Origin: Cytophagales bacterium
GTDB taxonomy: Bacteria; Bacteroidota; Bacteroidia; Cytophagales; Cyclobacteriaceae
Length of the DNA: 64,000 bases
NCBI GenBank assembly: GCA_017303795.1
Contig: JAFLBR010000018.1
Coordinates: forward strand, 36,208 to 100,207
Direction: 5' to 3'
The notes beneath the pieces were generated by a model. That model had not been told where the DNA came from, made no database searches, and saw only the letters and a list, made by a program, of their open reading frames with translations. Of the stretch, positions 29,601 through 38,762 are shown piece after piece (within the stretch, counting starts at the first letter, position 1; every line of letters starts with the position of its first letter). The translations under genes and the position numbers were made by a program.

Positions 29601-29733
29601 GGGTGCTGAAGTTCAACGACCATTGGCTACCGTGGTTATTGGCGGATTAATCACGGCCACATTGCTTACGCTTGTAGTGCTTCCGGTTTTATACACCTTG
29701 TTTGAAAAGAAAACTCAATCTGCTGAATTATGA
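26608..29733 (+). CDS. czcA: CusA/CzcA-family heavy-metal efflux RND pump
   Basis: A 1041-residue inner-membrane proton antiporter with the RND layout of twelve helices and two large periplasmic loops. The TM4 signature of the heavy-metal class, ALDFGLIVDGAVIIVEA, carries the proton-relay acidic residues. The N-terminus (VDAVPDITNNQVQI) and the HGSGAEVQRPLA segment are typical HAE1/HME marks. It should export a divalent or monovalent metal (Co/Zn/Cd, Cu/Ag or Ni) from the periplasm or cytosol through the TolC partner; the specific metal cannot be deduced safely. Its stop overlaps the TolC-like start by 4 bp (ATGA). Confidence 0.93.
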   Translation: MLHGIISFSIRNKVIVGMLTIALIFWGSYSLKQLPIDAVPDITNNQVQIITVSPTLAAPEVERLVTFPVEQTMATIPEIVEMRSISRFGLSVVTVVFEEDTDIYWARQQVNERLNQAQDQIPPGAGSPEIGPLSTGLSEIYQYVLRAKPGFEAKYDAMELRTIQDWIVRRQLIGTQGIADISSFGGYVKQYEIAIDPVKLRAMNISISQVFDALEKNNQNTGGAYIERKPNTYFIRSEGLVQNLNDIRQIIVKNTSNGLPVLMEDVGTIQFGSAARYGALTYNNTGEAVGGVVLMLKGANSSQVIANVKTRIEQIRKTLPEGVEIEAFLDRTRLVNNAIETVVKNLAEGALIVVFVLVMLLGNFRAGLIVASVIPLAMLFAIAMMNLFGVSGNLMSLGALDFGLIVDGAVIIVEATMHHLGISTTIRKLSQHEMDEEVQQSASSMMRSAAFGQIIILIVYLPILSLTGIEGKMFKPMAQTVSFAILGALILSLTYVPMISALLLSKTTGHQPNFSDKIISFFKKLYQPVIESALKHRIITVAVSVLLLGASLIIFFRMGGEFIPTLDEGDFAVETRLITGSSLSESVEVNLKTADVLIKNFPEVNAVIGKIGTSEIPTDPMSIEVTDLIITLKEKDEWVTATNREELADKMLTKLEAELPGVMYGFQQPIQLRTNELMTGAKQDVVIKIFGEDLDLLARYGEQVGKLAREVEGAEDVFVEPIGGLPQIVVKWNRQRLAQFGLSIDEVNRVLRTGFAGEVAGLVFENEKRFDLVVRLANQNRQNISDVKNLFVTTANGVQVPLEQLGEITLTIGANQIQRDDAKRRIVVGFNVRGRDVESIVSELNELISTRVKFEPGYYTTYGGSFKNLEEAKQRLSVAVPLALVLIFLLLYFTFHSFRHSLLIFTAIPLSAIGGVFALWLRDMPFSISAGVGFIALFGVAVLNGIVLIAEFNHLKKQTALTLHHVVIQGTKLRLRPVLMTALVASLGFLPMALSHGSGAEVQRPLATVVIGGLITATLLTLVVLPVLYTLFEKKTQSAEL

Positions 29734-30950
29734 TTTACAGAATAAGAATAGTAAGTATTGCGCTTTCACTGATGAGCATTTCGGCTACTGCGCAGGAGAT
29801 GAGTCGCGAAGAAGCGGTGCAAACTGCTTTGAAAAATAATGATCGGATTAAAGCGGCCGAGTTTCAAACGGAGCAGGCTCGTCAACTGAAAAAGACCCAG
29901 GCTGATCTCGGAAATTTTTCGGCCACGTTAATGAAAGGTCAGTACAATACCATTCAGCAAGACAATAACCTTACGTTAACACAAAGCATTCCGTTTCCTA
30001 CAACACTTGCTTCTCAAGTTAAGTTGGGAAAGGAACAGGTTTTGGGTGCCGAACGAAATCAGGTTGTAACACAAAACAACCTGGTGTATGAGGTTAAGCG
30101 TACTTACGAGTTACTGTTGTATCATAACTCGCTTCAGCAACTTTTGCTTTCGCAGGATAGTTTGTTTACAGATTTTGTACGGGCAGCCTCAGCTCGATAT
30201 AAAGCAGGCGAAGGCACACTGCTTGAAAAAGTGACAGCCGAAAGCCAATCGCTGGAAATCAAAAACAGGTTACAACAAAACGAAGCTGATAGTTACATTC
30301 TTCAAACACGCTTGCAGGTGCTGGTTAAGTCAGCAGAGTTAGTAACAACCACAGATGATTTTGTGAAGCTAACGTCATCTGGCGGATCGGTTGAACACAA
30401 TCCTACGCTCTTGTACGAGTTGCAACAAACCAACATCAGCAAACAAGTCTTGCGTGTAGAACGAAACAAATTTCTTCCCAACCTCGAAGTGGGCTACTTC
30501 AATCAGACCCTAATTGGTTTTCAGAATACAACTGGCACGGAAAATTTCTACGATAAGAATAAACGCTTCCAGGGATTTCTGGTAGGAGTTTCATTTCCGT
30601 TGTGGTTTGCTCCTCAGGCCGCGCGCTCCAAAGCGGCACACTATCAGGTTGAAGCAGCACAAAAAAATGCTGACTACGCCAAGGCTACACTTAGCCAGGA
30701 GTTTGAACAAGCACAGCGGGAATTGAAGAAAAATGCGGCAAGCCTTTCGTTCTACGAAACTTCTGCGCTCCAGAATGCTTCGCTTATTTTGTTGCAGGCA
30801 AGTAAAGCATTTCGCGCAGGCGAAATTGGTTACATCGAATACCTGCAATCGTTGCGCACCGCCATTGAGATTAAAACCAATTACCTTATGGGGTTGCAGC
30901 AACACAACTTATCTATAATTAAAATTGAATTTCTCACCGGAAGCTTTTAA
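29730..30950 (+). CDS. czcC: TolC-family outer-membrane channel of the metal-efflux system
   Basis: A 406-residue outer-membrane efflux protein with a signal peptide (IVSIALSLMSISATAQ). Two internal repeats of long amphipathic helices are visible (residues about 20-200 and 215-405), with alternating strand segments such as FSATLMKGQYNTIQQDNNLTLTQ that should form the barrel. The C-terminal half contains GVSFPLWFAPQAARSKAAHYQVEAA, a usual OEP motif. It is coupled to czcA by a 4-bp overlap and followed 5 bp later by the adaptor gene. Confidence 0.88.
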   Translation: MIYRIRIVSIALSLMSISATAQEMSREEAVQTALKNNDRIKAAEFQTEQARQLKKTQADLGNFSATLMKGQYNTIQQDNNLTLTQSIPFPTTLASQVKLGKEQVLGAERNQVVTQNNLVYEVKRTYELLLYHNSLQQLLLSQDSLFTDFVRAASARYKAGEGTLLEKVTAESQSLEIKNRLQQNEADSYILQTRLQVLVKSAELVTTTDDFVKLTSSGGSVEHNPTLLYELQQTNISKQVLRVERNKFLPNLEVGYFNQTLIGFQNTTGTENFYDKNKRFQGFLVGVSFPLWFAPQAARSKAAHYQVEAAQKNADYAKATLSQEFEQAQRELKKNAASLSFYETSALQNASLILLQASKAFRAGEIGYIEYLQSLRTAIEIKTNYLMGLQQHNLSIIKIEFLTGSF

Positions 30951-30955
30951 TCAAT

Positions 30956-32092
30956 ATGAATAACCTCATTCGAATACTATTTGTAACAATTGCAGTAATT
31001 ACTTTTTCATGTTCGAAACCCGAACAAACGAAAGAAGCGGAATTGCATACCGATGCAGAATCGTTGCATCTCAGCAATGAACAGCTAAACACAATCGGCC
31101 TTCAGGTTGGCAAGATTGAGTCGCGAAAAATCAGCACTCCGATTCGGGTAAACGGAATGCTTGATGTGCCTCCGCAAAATATGGTAAGTATTGCGGCACC
31201 TATGGGTGGATTTGTAAAATATACCGAATTGCTACAAGGCATGCGTGTAAAGCAAGGACAGGTGGTGGCCACACTCGAACATCAGGATTATATTCAGTTG
31301 CAACAAGATTACTTAGATAGTAAAACACAACTTGAGTTTCTGGAGATTGAATACAAACGGCAACAAGATCTTGCGAGTGAAAATGTAAACGCAGCAAAAG
31401 TATTGCAGCAATCCAAGTCAAATTATTTTTCCGCGAAAGCGAAAGAAGAAGGTTTACGCGCGCGATTAAAACTGATTGGCCTTTCGGCTGAAGGGCTTGA
31501 GAAAGACGGAATAAAAAGTGTGATTAACATCATTACTCCCATTGCCGGATATGTTACGGAAGTAAATGTAAACCGCGGCAAGTATGTAAACAGTGCCGAT
31601 GTAATGTTTAAAATTGTAGATACCGAGCATTTGCATGCCGAAGCACAGGTATTTGAAAAGGACATCATGAATCTGCGCATCGGCCAAACTATGATGTTGG
31701 TTCTGGCCAACGAAACTCAACCGCGCGAAGCAACGGTTTATCTTATCGGCAAAGAAATTTCAGCCGAACGCACCGTGCGTGTTCATTGTCATTTAGAAAA
31801 GGAAGACCCAACACTTATACCCGGCATGTATTTTAATGCTGTAATTGAAACCGAAAGCACTGCGGTGCCAGCCTTGCCCGAAGCTTCGGTAGTAAGTTAT
31901 GATGGCGTGAGCTATATCTTTGTTCAGAAATCACAAAATGAATTTGATGGGGTGGAAGTAAAAACCGGAATTAGCGAATCGGGTTATACCCATGTAATTT
32001 TACCCGATGGTTTTGATGTGAATGCTGCCGTGGTTACACAAGGCGCCTATTCGCTGCTAAGTATGTTGAAGAATTCGGATGGAGATCATTAG
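30956..32092 (+). CDS. czcB: Periplasmic adaptor (CusB/CzcB) of the metal-efflux system, lipoprotein
   Basis: A 378-residue membrane-fusion protein with a lipoprotein signal (AVITFSC). The lipoyl/barrel-sandwich half-motifs (MVSIAAPMGGFVKYTELLQGMRVKQGQVVATLEHQD and NIITPIAGYVTEVNVNRGKYV) bracket an alpha-helical hairpin. It links the inner-membrane pump to the TolC channel. No extra metal-binding N-terminal domain is present. The end overlaps the LAB_N gene by 14 bp. Gene order here is pump, channel, adaptor. Confidence 0.9.
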   Translation: MNNLIRILFVTIAVITFSCSKPEQTKEAELHTDAESLHLSNEQLNTIGLQVGKIESRKISTPIRVNGMLDVPPQNMVSIAAPMGGFVKYTELLQGMRVKQGQVVATLEHQDYIQLQQDYLDSKTQLEFLEIEYKRQQDLASENVNAAKVLQQSKSNYFSAKAKEEGLRARLKLIGLSAEGLEKDGIKSVINIITPIAGYVTEVNVNRGKYVNSADVMFKIVDTEHLHAEAQVFEKDIMNLRIGQTMMLVLANETQPREATVYLIGKEISAERTVRVHCHLEKEDPTLIPGMYFNAVIETESTAVPALPEASVVSYDGVSYIFVQKSQNEFDGVEVKTGISESGYTHVILPDGFDVNAAVVTQGAYSLLSMLKNSDGDH

Positions 32093-32738
32093 TCAGTTAA
32101 GTGGTTCAGAAATTTTAATTTACCTGCTGGGCTTTTTTGCCCAGGCATTATTTGGTGCGCGCACGGTTGTGCAATGGGTACAATCCGAACGCGCAGGTCG
32201 CGTGGTGTCACCTACCTGGTTTTGGATTTTCAGTTTGTGTGGTTCAGTATTGTTTCTGGTGTACGGATTAATTCGTCAGGATGTAATCATCCTATTCGGC
32301 CAAACTATTTCATTCTACATTTACATCCGCAACCTGCAACTTAAGCAGGTGTGGCATAAACTTCATCAGGTTTTACGTTGGGCAATTATTCCGTTGCCAT
32401 TTGTGCTTATGTTGTGGGCCTGGGTTATAGCACCTCAACGCTTTCAGAATATTTTTACGGAAACAAACTTTGCAAGTACAGCACTCTTACTGGGTGGCGC
32501 AGGACAACTACTCCTAAATTTTCGTTACGTGTACCAATGGTATTTTTCGGAGAAAGCGCAACAATCACTTTTGCCTTTGGGCTTTTGGGTAATCAGTGCC
32601 CTTGCCTCGCTGATGGTGGTTTATTATGGAATAATGAATACCGAGCCGGTATTACTGGTGGCCCAAGGCATGGGCTTTGTGGTTTACTTGCGCAACATCT
32701 GGTTTGCTTTGCGTACCCGTGCAGTTGTAGTACAATAA
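32079..32738 (+). CDS. Membrane protein with two LAB_N (lipid-A-disaccharide synthase N-terminal-like) repeats
   Basis: A 219-residue protein of several transmembrane helices. Two copies of the LAB_N pattern are visible: GFFAQALFGARTVVQWVQSE..VSPTWFWIFSLCGSVLFLVYG (residues about 16-62) and GGAGQLLLNFRYVYQWYFSE..LLPLGFWVISALASLMVVYYG (about 143-190). LAB_N proteins usually accompany lipid-linked sugar enzymes; the molecular role is unknown. Translation is coupled to czcB by a 14-bp overlap, an unexpected partner, so the metal operon may simply be read on into this gene. Confidence 0.8.
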   Translation: MEIISQLSGSEILIYLLGFFAQALFGARTVVQWVQSERAGRVVSPTWFWIFSLCGSVLFLVYGLIRQDVIILFGQTISFYIYIRNLQLKQVWHKLHQVLRWAIIPLPFVLMLWAWVIAPQRFQNIFTETNFASTALLLGGAGQLLLNFRYVYQWYFSEKAQQSLLPLGFWVISALASLMVVYYGIMNTEPVLLVAQGMGFVVYLRNIWFALRTRAVVVQ

Positions 32739-32750
32739 GTAACTTGCAGC

Positions 32751-33950
32751 ATGACCGATTGGAGCCGGATTAGTGAAAACATGGTGCAGGAGTTTATTTT
32801 TAAAAATGAACATGCCGATGAGCGCGAACTGGTGCTGCAACACAAAACGCTTTTTGATCTCCCCACAAAATTAATAGCCGAACAAATTGCTGGCAGACGA
32901 AAGGCAAAAAAGAAACTTCCATTGTGGTTCGAAACAATAGGTGTAGTATATCCGCCCACGCTTAATCTTGAGCAATCTTCCTCGCAGGCTACGGCTCATT
33001 TTAAGTCCGCATTTCTAAAAAGCATAACCAATCACAAAACTATAACCGACCTTACAGGAGGTTTTGGTGTGGATTCGTTTTTCTTTTCGAAGCAATTTGA
33101 TTCTGTTACTTACGTAGAGCCCAATGGGGATTTGCTTGCACTGGTTAAGCATAATCATACACAATTACTCGCGCACAACCTTCACTACCAAAACACAACT
33201 GCAGAAGAATTTCTTTCATCGAGCCAGCCAGCCGGAGTTTTTTACCTCGACCCGGCCCGCAGAGATGTTCACGCAAAGAAAATTTTTAAGTTGAGTGATT
33301 GCGCCCCGGACATTACTCAACTACCGCAACTTTTTACAACTGCCGAATGGGTGCTGCTCAAGGCTTCGCCTTTGCTCGATATTCAACAAGGCTTGCGCGA
33401 ATTACCACATACTAAAACAGTAATTGCATTGTCGGTTGAAAATGAAATGAAGGAATTGCTTTTTCTGACGCAACGCGATTTTACTGGAACGCCTGAGATA
33501 ATAGCAATTGATCTTGATTCGAAAGGCGAGATAAAATCAAAGTTTGCATTTACACAGGCTCAGGAAGCAGCAGCTCAACCCGTTTACAACGAACCGCTGC
33601 ACTATCTATACGAACCCGGAGCAGCACTATTGAAAGCCGGAGCGTTTAAGTTAGTAGCACAACGTTTTAGTTTACATAAACTCGCACCCCACACCCATTT
33701 ATATACTTCAGTTGTTCGTTTGGAAAATTTTCCGGGTCGTGCTTTTCGGATTGAGCAACTCAATCCTACCGAAAAACAACTTAAGGCATTACTACCCGCG
33801 GGCAGAGCCCATGTAGCCGAACGCAACTATCCGCTCATCGCCCAGCAACTCATGAAAAAACTCAAGTTGCAGGAAGGAGGCGACAAGTTTGTGTGGGGAT
33901 TTAGTACCGCTAAAAGAAAGTACGTGGCAGTTTGCGAAAGAACAGTGTGA
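32751..33950 (+). CDS. SAM-dependent methyltransferase with THUMP-like domain (PG_1098 family)
   Basis: A 399-residue class I methyltransferase. The SAM motif I is ITDLTGGFGVDSFFFS, motif II VTYVEPNGDLL and motif IV YLDPARRD. A helical N-terminal region precedes it and a THUMP-like C-terminal domain (HLYTSVVRLENFPGRAFRIEQ to the end) follows; this arrangement is that of the Bacteroidota PG_1098 family. A nucleic-acid (RNA) substrate is likely from the THUMP-like part and the DPPR/DPAR-type motif. It starts 12 bp after the LAB_N gene. Confidence 0.8.
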   Translation: MTDWSRISENMVQEFIFKNEHADERELVLQHKTLFDLPTKLIAEQIAGRRKAKKKLPLWFETIGVVYPPTLNLEQSSSQATAHFKSAFLKSITNHKTITDLTGGFGVDSFFFSKQFDSVTYVEPNGDLLALVKHNHTQLLAHNLHYQNTTAEEFLSSSQPAGVFYLDPARRDVHAKKIFKLSDCAPDITQLPQLFTTAEWVLLKASPLLDIQQGLRELPHTKTVIALSVENEMKELLFLTQRDFTGTPEIIAIDLDSKGEIKSKFAFTQAQEAAAQPVYNEPLHYLYEPGAALLKAGAFKLVAQRFSLHKLAPHTHLYTSVVRLENFPGRAFRIEQLNPTEKQLKALLPAGRAHVAERNYPLIAQQLMKKLKLQEGGDKFVWGFSTAKRKYVAVCERTV

Positions 33951-34117
33951 GCATTCACACAAGCTTACGTTGTCAATTAACCCATCTCAACCGTTTTCGC
34001 TACTAACTGTTAGTTGGTCTCAAAATTTTTATTGGCATTTGTATAACAATTCCAAATACAATACCTGTAAATTGGAGGTTCACTTTACATTAATTTTTTA
34101 AAACCACTACTTTGGAA

Positions 34118-37100
34118 ATGGAGACTGATCAGCAGGGATTGTATCGCCCGGAATTTGAGAAAGACTCATGTGGCGTTGGCTTTATCGCCAACATGAAAGG
34201 AAATAAATCGCACCAGATTGTAAGCGATGCGTTAACCATGCTGGAACGCATGGAGCACCGTGGTGCCTGTGGCTGCGAACCCAACACGGGTGATGGCGCA
34301 GGTATTTTAATTCAGGTTCCACACGAATTTTATATCAGCGAATGTCGCAAGCTTGGCTTTAAACTTCCGGAGTTTGGAAGTTATGGTGTTGGACTTGTGT
34401 TTTTTCCGCGCGATGCCAAAGTGCGTGAAGAATGTCGCAAGGTGTTAGATCGGCAAATCAAAAAAATGAAGATGACGTTGTTAGGCTACCGCGTGTTGCC
34501 CACTAACAACAAAGATCTGGGCGAAACTGCCTTGAAAGCAGAGCCGGTTATGGAGCAGGTGTTTATTAAACGTCCGGATAAAACCACCAACCCCGATGAC
34601 TTTGAACGCAAGCTTTTCATTTTAAGAAAATACACCACACACATTGTTACCGAATCGGTAAAAGGTGTGGATAATCAATTTTACTTTTCTTCGCTATCGT
34701 ATAAAACCATTGCTTATAAAGGCATGGTTACATCGGGCCAGTTGCGGCCATACTTTGCCGATCTGGAGCATGAAGATGTAGTAACCGCATTGGCCGTAAT
34801 TCACTCGCGTTTTTCAACAAACACATTTCCTTCGTGGCGATTGGCCCAACCGTTTCGTTTCATAGCACACAATGGCGAGATAAACACGGTGCGCGGCAAT
34901 ATCAACTGGCTTAACTCCAAAGAAGCATTCTTCGCTTCTAAATATTTTTCGCGCGAAGAACTGGATATGATCTTGCCGATCTGCAATCCCAAACAATCAG
35001 ACTCGTCTAATCTTGATAATACCATTGAGTTGCTAGTACATGCCGGTCGCTCTTTGCCGCATGTTATGATGATGTTGATACCGGAAGCGTGGGATGGTAA
35101 CGAAAGCATGAGTCAGGAAAAGCGCGACTTCTACGAATATCATGCTAACCTGATGGAACCGTGGGATGGGCCCGCATCCATCACCTTTACGGATGGAAAA
35201 ATTGTAGGCGCTACACTCGATCGTAATGGTCTTCGCCCTTCGCGGTTTGTAGTTACCGATGACGACATGGTTATCATGGCCTCGGAAGTTGGGGTGTTGG
35301 ATATTGATCCCGCAAAGGTTGTTACCAAAGGCCGCCTGCAACCGGGTAAAATGTTTGTGGTAGATCTGGAACAAGGTCGCATTGTGAGCGATGATGAACT
35401 GAAAAAAGAAATCTGCAACCGTCAACCTTACGGGAAATGGCTGCGCGATAATAAAGTAAGATTACAAGATCTGCCTGAGCCGGGAGGAAGTTTCCACAAG
35501 TACGATCCGGTTACATTCCTGAAACGACAAATCTCATTCGGTTATACCTCAGAAGATTTGCGCATGATCCTGGCGCAAATGTGCGAGACCGGTAAAGAAG
35601 CGTTGGGCTCGATGGGTAACGATACCCCATTAGCAGTGCTTTCAAAACAAGCGCAACATTTAAGCAGTTACTTCAAACAACTTTTTGCGCAGGTAACTAA
35701 TCCACCAATCGATCCGATTCGTGAACGTTTGGTGATGTCACTCGTATCGCATGTGGGCGGATCGTTAAATCTATTGGAAGAATCGCCCGAGCATTGTATT
35801 ACATTAGAGTTACCGACACCGGTACTAACCAATGCCGAGATGGAACGGATTCGCTACATCGATCATCGCCATCTGCAAACCAAAACTATCTACACGTATT
35901 TTAGAGCCGATGGCAAACCGGGCTCGCTCGAAAACGGATTGAACCGCGTATGTCAATATGTTACCGATGCTATTGAAGATGGCTTTACCATCATCATTCT
36001 TTCCGATAGAAGTTTTGATAGCGGGCATACCCAGATACCCTCGTTACTGGCGGTGGCTGCTGTTCATCACGATTTGATTCGCAAAGGTCTGCGCGGAAAA
36101 GTTGGTTTGTTGGTAGAGGCTGGCGATGTGTGGGAAACACATCACTACGCAACCTTGTTGGGTTATGGTGCTTCGGGTGTAAACCCATACCTCGTGTATC
36201 AAACCATACACGATATGAAGAAACGCAATGTATTGAAAGAAGAACTTACCGAAGAAAAAGCAATTGCCAATTACAGAAAAGCAGTAGCAGGCGAGTTGCT
36301 GAAGATCATGAGTAAGATGGGCATCTCTACGCTGCAATCGTATCATGGTGCTCAGATTTTTGAAGCGTTGGGGATTCACCCCGAAGTGATTGATCAATAT
36401 TTTACCGGAACCGTATCGCGCATTGGCGGATTAAAGTTAGATGACATTGCCCGCGAAGCATTGGCAAAACACCAGTTGGCTTTTCCTAAAACAGCAAACT
36501 GGTTGCCACATCTGGCAGTAGGCGGTGTATATCAATGGAAGCAACGAGGCGAAGTGCATTTATTCAATCCTCAAACCATACACCTGCTGCAACAATCTAC
36601 CAAGGTTAACGATTACGCATTATTCAAAAAGTATTCTAACCTGATTAATGATCAGAGTGAACGTGCCATTACGCTGCGCAGTCTGCTCAAATTCAAGAAA
36701 GGTAAATCCATTCCCATCAGCGAAGTAGAATCGAAGGAGAGCATCTTTAAACGATTTGCCACCGGAGCCATGTCGTTTGGCTCCATCTCGTACGAAGCAC
36801 ACAGCACATTGGCTGTTGCAATGAACCGCATTGGCGGCAAGAGTAACAGTGGTGAAGGTGGTGAAGACGAAATGCGCTTTGCGCGAAACGAAAATGGCGA
36901 TTGGGAAAACTCAGCCATTAAACAAGTGGCATCGGGCCGGTTTGGCGTTACCAGTTATTACCTTACCAACGCCAAAGAACTTCAGATTAAAATGGCACAA
37001 GGCGCAAAGCCTGGTGAAGGCGGTCAGTTACCCGGACATAAAGTTGATGAATGGATTGGCCGCGTGCGCCATTCAACTCCGGGTGTAGGATTAATTTCGC

Positions 37101-38677
37101 CACCACCGCATCATGATATTTATTCCATCGAAGACTTAGCGCAATTAATTTACGATTTGAAAAATGCTAATCGCGATGCGCGCATCAGCGTAAAGCTGGT
37201 TAGCGAAGCCGGTGTGGGCACGATTGCTTCTGGTGTAGCGAAAGCACATGCCGATGTAATTTTAATTGCAGGCCATGATGGAGGAACAGGCGCATCACCT
37301 ATTAGTTCTATTCGCCATGCAGGGTTGCCGTGGGAACTTGGTCTTGCAGAAGCACATCAGACTTTGGTGCGTAATAAACTTCGCGGCCGCGTGGTGTTGC
37401 AAGCCGATGGACAAATTCGTACCGGTCGCGATTTAGCTATTGCGGCTTTGCTTGGTGCTGAAGAGTGGGGCGTGGCCACTGCTGCATTGGTAACTACCGG
37501 TTGTATTATGATGCGCAAGTGTCATCTTAATACTTGTCCGGTTGGTGTGGCTACACAAAACAAAGAACTGCGAGCACTCTTTACGGGTAAGCCCGAGTAT
37601 GTGGTAAATCTCTTTACATTCTTAGCAGAAGAACTTCGCGAGATCATGGCCGAGTTAGGCTTCCGCACCATAAACGAAATGGTTGGTCAGGCTGATAGAC
37701 TCGAACTTCGCGGTGAAGACGAACATTGGAAATATCAGAACCTGGATTTGTCGCCACTCTTGTTTAAAGAACCGATGAGTTTAGATACTGCCTTGTTCAA
37801 GCAAGAAGAACAAGATCATGGAATTGAAAATGTGCTGGACAGAAAGTTAATTCAACTGGCACAACCTGCTTTGAAGAAAACGGAACCGGTACAAGGCGAG
37901 TTTGTCATAAGCAATCAGGATAGAGCCGTGGGCGCAATGCTCAGCAACGAGATTTCAAAAATTTATCTTGGCCCTGGCTTGCCAGCCGATACTGTACGCA
38001 TGAAGTTTACCGGTACTGCTGGTCAAAGTTTTGGTGCGTTTGTAACCGGTGGTGTTACGTTCGAACTGGAAGGCGATGCAAATGATTACTTTGGAAAAGG
38101 GTTATCGGGTGGCAAGTTGATTTTATATCCATCGGCCACAGCCACATTCAATCCTTCTAAAAATATTATTGTGGGTAACGTAGCTTTCTTTGGCGGTACT
38201 TCAGGCGAAGCGTTTATAAAAGGTATGGCTGGCGAACGTTTTGCGGTACGCAACTCGGGTGTAAAAGTTGTGGTGGAAGGCGTGGGCGATCATGGTTGCG
38301 AATACATGACGGGCGGAACAGTTGTGGTGTTGGGCGATACCGGAAGAAATTTTGCCGCGGGCATGAGTGGTGGAGTGGCCTATGTGTGGGATGTGAACAA
38401 AACTTTCGTAAAGAACTGCAACATGGAAATGGTGCTGCTCGATACGTTGAACGAGGAAGACGAGCAGTTGCTTCACACTATGATTGAACAACACGGTAAG
38501 CACACCAATAGTGAAGTAGCGGCACACATTTTAGGGTATTGGGCAAGTACTTTTAAAAACTTCATTAAGGTTATGCCTATCGACTACAAAGCGGTGTTGG
38601 AAAAGCGCAAAGCCGAAAAGAAATCAGCAGCGCAAACCACATTGGGTAACACAGATTTTAAATTTTCATCAAACTGA
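34118..38677 (+). CDS. gltB: Glutamate synthase, large (alpha) subunit
   Basis: A 1519-residue precursor of the NADPH-type glutamate synthase, which makes two glutamates from glutamine and 2-oxoglutarate. The class II amidotransferase nucleophile is C18 in KDSCGVGFIANM, so a 17-residue propeptide is removed. The central domain follows, then the FMN-binding (beta/alpha)8 domain with the 3Fe-4S cysteines in CIMMRKCHLNTCPVG, and the C-terminal beta-helix (GXGXG) with GVGDHGCEYMTGG. ATG 34118 is preferred over TTG 34112; TACTTTG at 34108-34114 resembles a -7 box. The length is standard. gltD follows after 85 bp. Confidence 0.96.
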   Translation: METDQQGLYRPEFEKDSCGVGFIANMKGNKSHQIVSDALTMLERMEHRGACGCEPNTGDGAGILIQVPHEFYISECRKLGFKLPEFGSYGVGLVFFPRDAKVREECRKVLDRQIKKMKMTLLGYRVLPTNNKDLGETALKAEPVMEQVFIKRPDKTTNPDDFERKLFILRKYTTHIVTESVKGVDNQFYFSSLSYKTIAYKGMVTSGQLRPYFADLEHEDVVTALAVIHSRFSTNTFPSWRLAQPFRFIAHNGEINTVRGNINWLNSKEAFFASKYFSREELDMILPICNPKQSDSSNLDNTIELLVHAGRSLPHVMMMLIPEAWDGNESMSQEKRDFYEYHANLMEPWDGPASITFTDGKIVGATLDRNGLRPSRFVVTDDDMVIMASEVGVLDIDPAKVVTKGRLQPGKMFVVDLEQGRIVSDDELKKEICNRQPYGKWLRDNKVRLQDLPEPGGSFHKYDPVTFLKRQISFGYTSEDLRMILAQMCETGKEALGSMGNDTPLAVLSKQAQHLSSYFKQLFAQVTNPPIDPIRERLVMSLVSHVGGSLNLLEESPEHCITLELPTPVLTNAEMERIRYIDHRHLQTKTIYTYFRADGKPGSLENGLNRVCQYVTDAIEDGFTIIILSDRSFDSGHTQIPSLLAVAAVHHDLIRKGLRGKVGLLVEAGDVWETHHYATLLGYGASGVNPYLVYQTIHDMKKRNVLKEELTEEKAIANYRKAVAGELLKIMSKMGISTLQSYHGAQIFEALGIHPEVIDQYFTGTVSRIGGLKLDDIAREALAKHQLAFPKTANWLPHLAVGGVYQWKQRGEVHLFNPQTIHLLQQSTKVNDYALFKKYSNLINDQSERAITLRSLLKFKKGKSIPISEVESKESIFKRFATGAMSFGSISYEAHSTLAVAMNRIGGKSNSGEGGEDEMRFARNENGDWENSAIKQVASGRFGVTSYYLTNAKELQIKMAQGAKPGEGGQLPGHKVDEWIGRVRHSTPGVGLISPPPHHDIYSIEDLAQLIYDLKNANRDARISVKLVSEAGVGTIASGVAKAHADVILIAGHDGGTGASPISSIRHAGLPWELGLAEAHQTLVRNKLRGRVVLQADGQIRTGRDLAIAALLGAEEWGVATAALVTTGCIMMRKCHLNTCPVGVATQNKELRALFTGKPEYVVNLFTFLAEELREIMAELGFRTINEMVGQADRLELRGEDEHWKYQNLDLSPLLFKEPMSLDTALFKQEEQDHGIENVLDRKLIQLAQPALKKTEPVQGEFVISNQDRAVGAMLSNEISKIYLGPGLPADTVRMKFTGTAGQSFGAFVTGGVTFELEGDANDYFGKGLSGGKLILYPSATATFNPSKNIIVGNVAFFGGTSGEAFIKGMAGERFAVRNSGVKVVVEGVGDHGCEYMTGGTVVVLGDTGRNFAAGMSGGVAYVWDVNKTFVKNCNMEMVLLDTLNEEDEQLLHTMIEQHGKHTNSEVAAHILGYWASTFKNFIKVMPIDYKAVLEKRKAEKKSAAQTTLGNTDFKFSSN

Positions 38678-38708
38678 AGATTTCGGATTCAACATTTAAA
38701 ATTCAAAA

Positions 38709-38754
38709 TTGAATTGGAGTTTTAAATCTTGAATTTCGAAATCTTAAATTTTGA
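38709..38754. repeat. A+T-rich palindromic sequence between gltB and gltD
   Basis: The gap carries repeated variants of TTGAATTC and AAATCTTAAATTTT, including a perfect TTGAATT inverted repeat and ATTTCGAAAT. Sequences like this are common spacer elements in Bacteroidota and need not be functional. Confidence 0.35.
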
Positions 38755-38762
38755 ATTCGATT

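Noticed and set aside
33951-34117. Possible riboswitch upstream of gltB
   Set aside because: Only short palindromes (CTAACTGTTAG) and A+T-rich sequence; no known riboswitch consensus recognised.
35033-35425. Long antisense frames inside gltB
   Set aside because: gltB is well conserved on the plus strand; the antisense translations show no family features.
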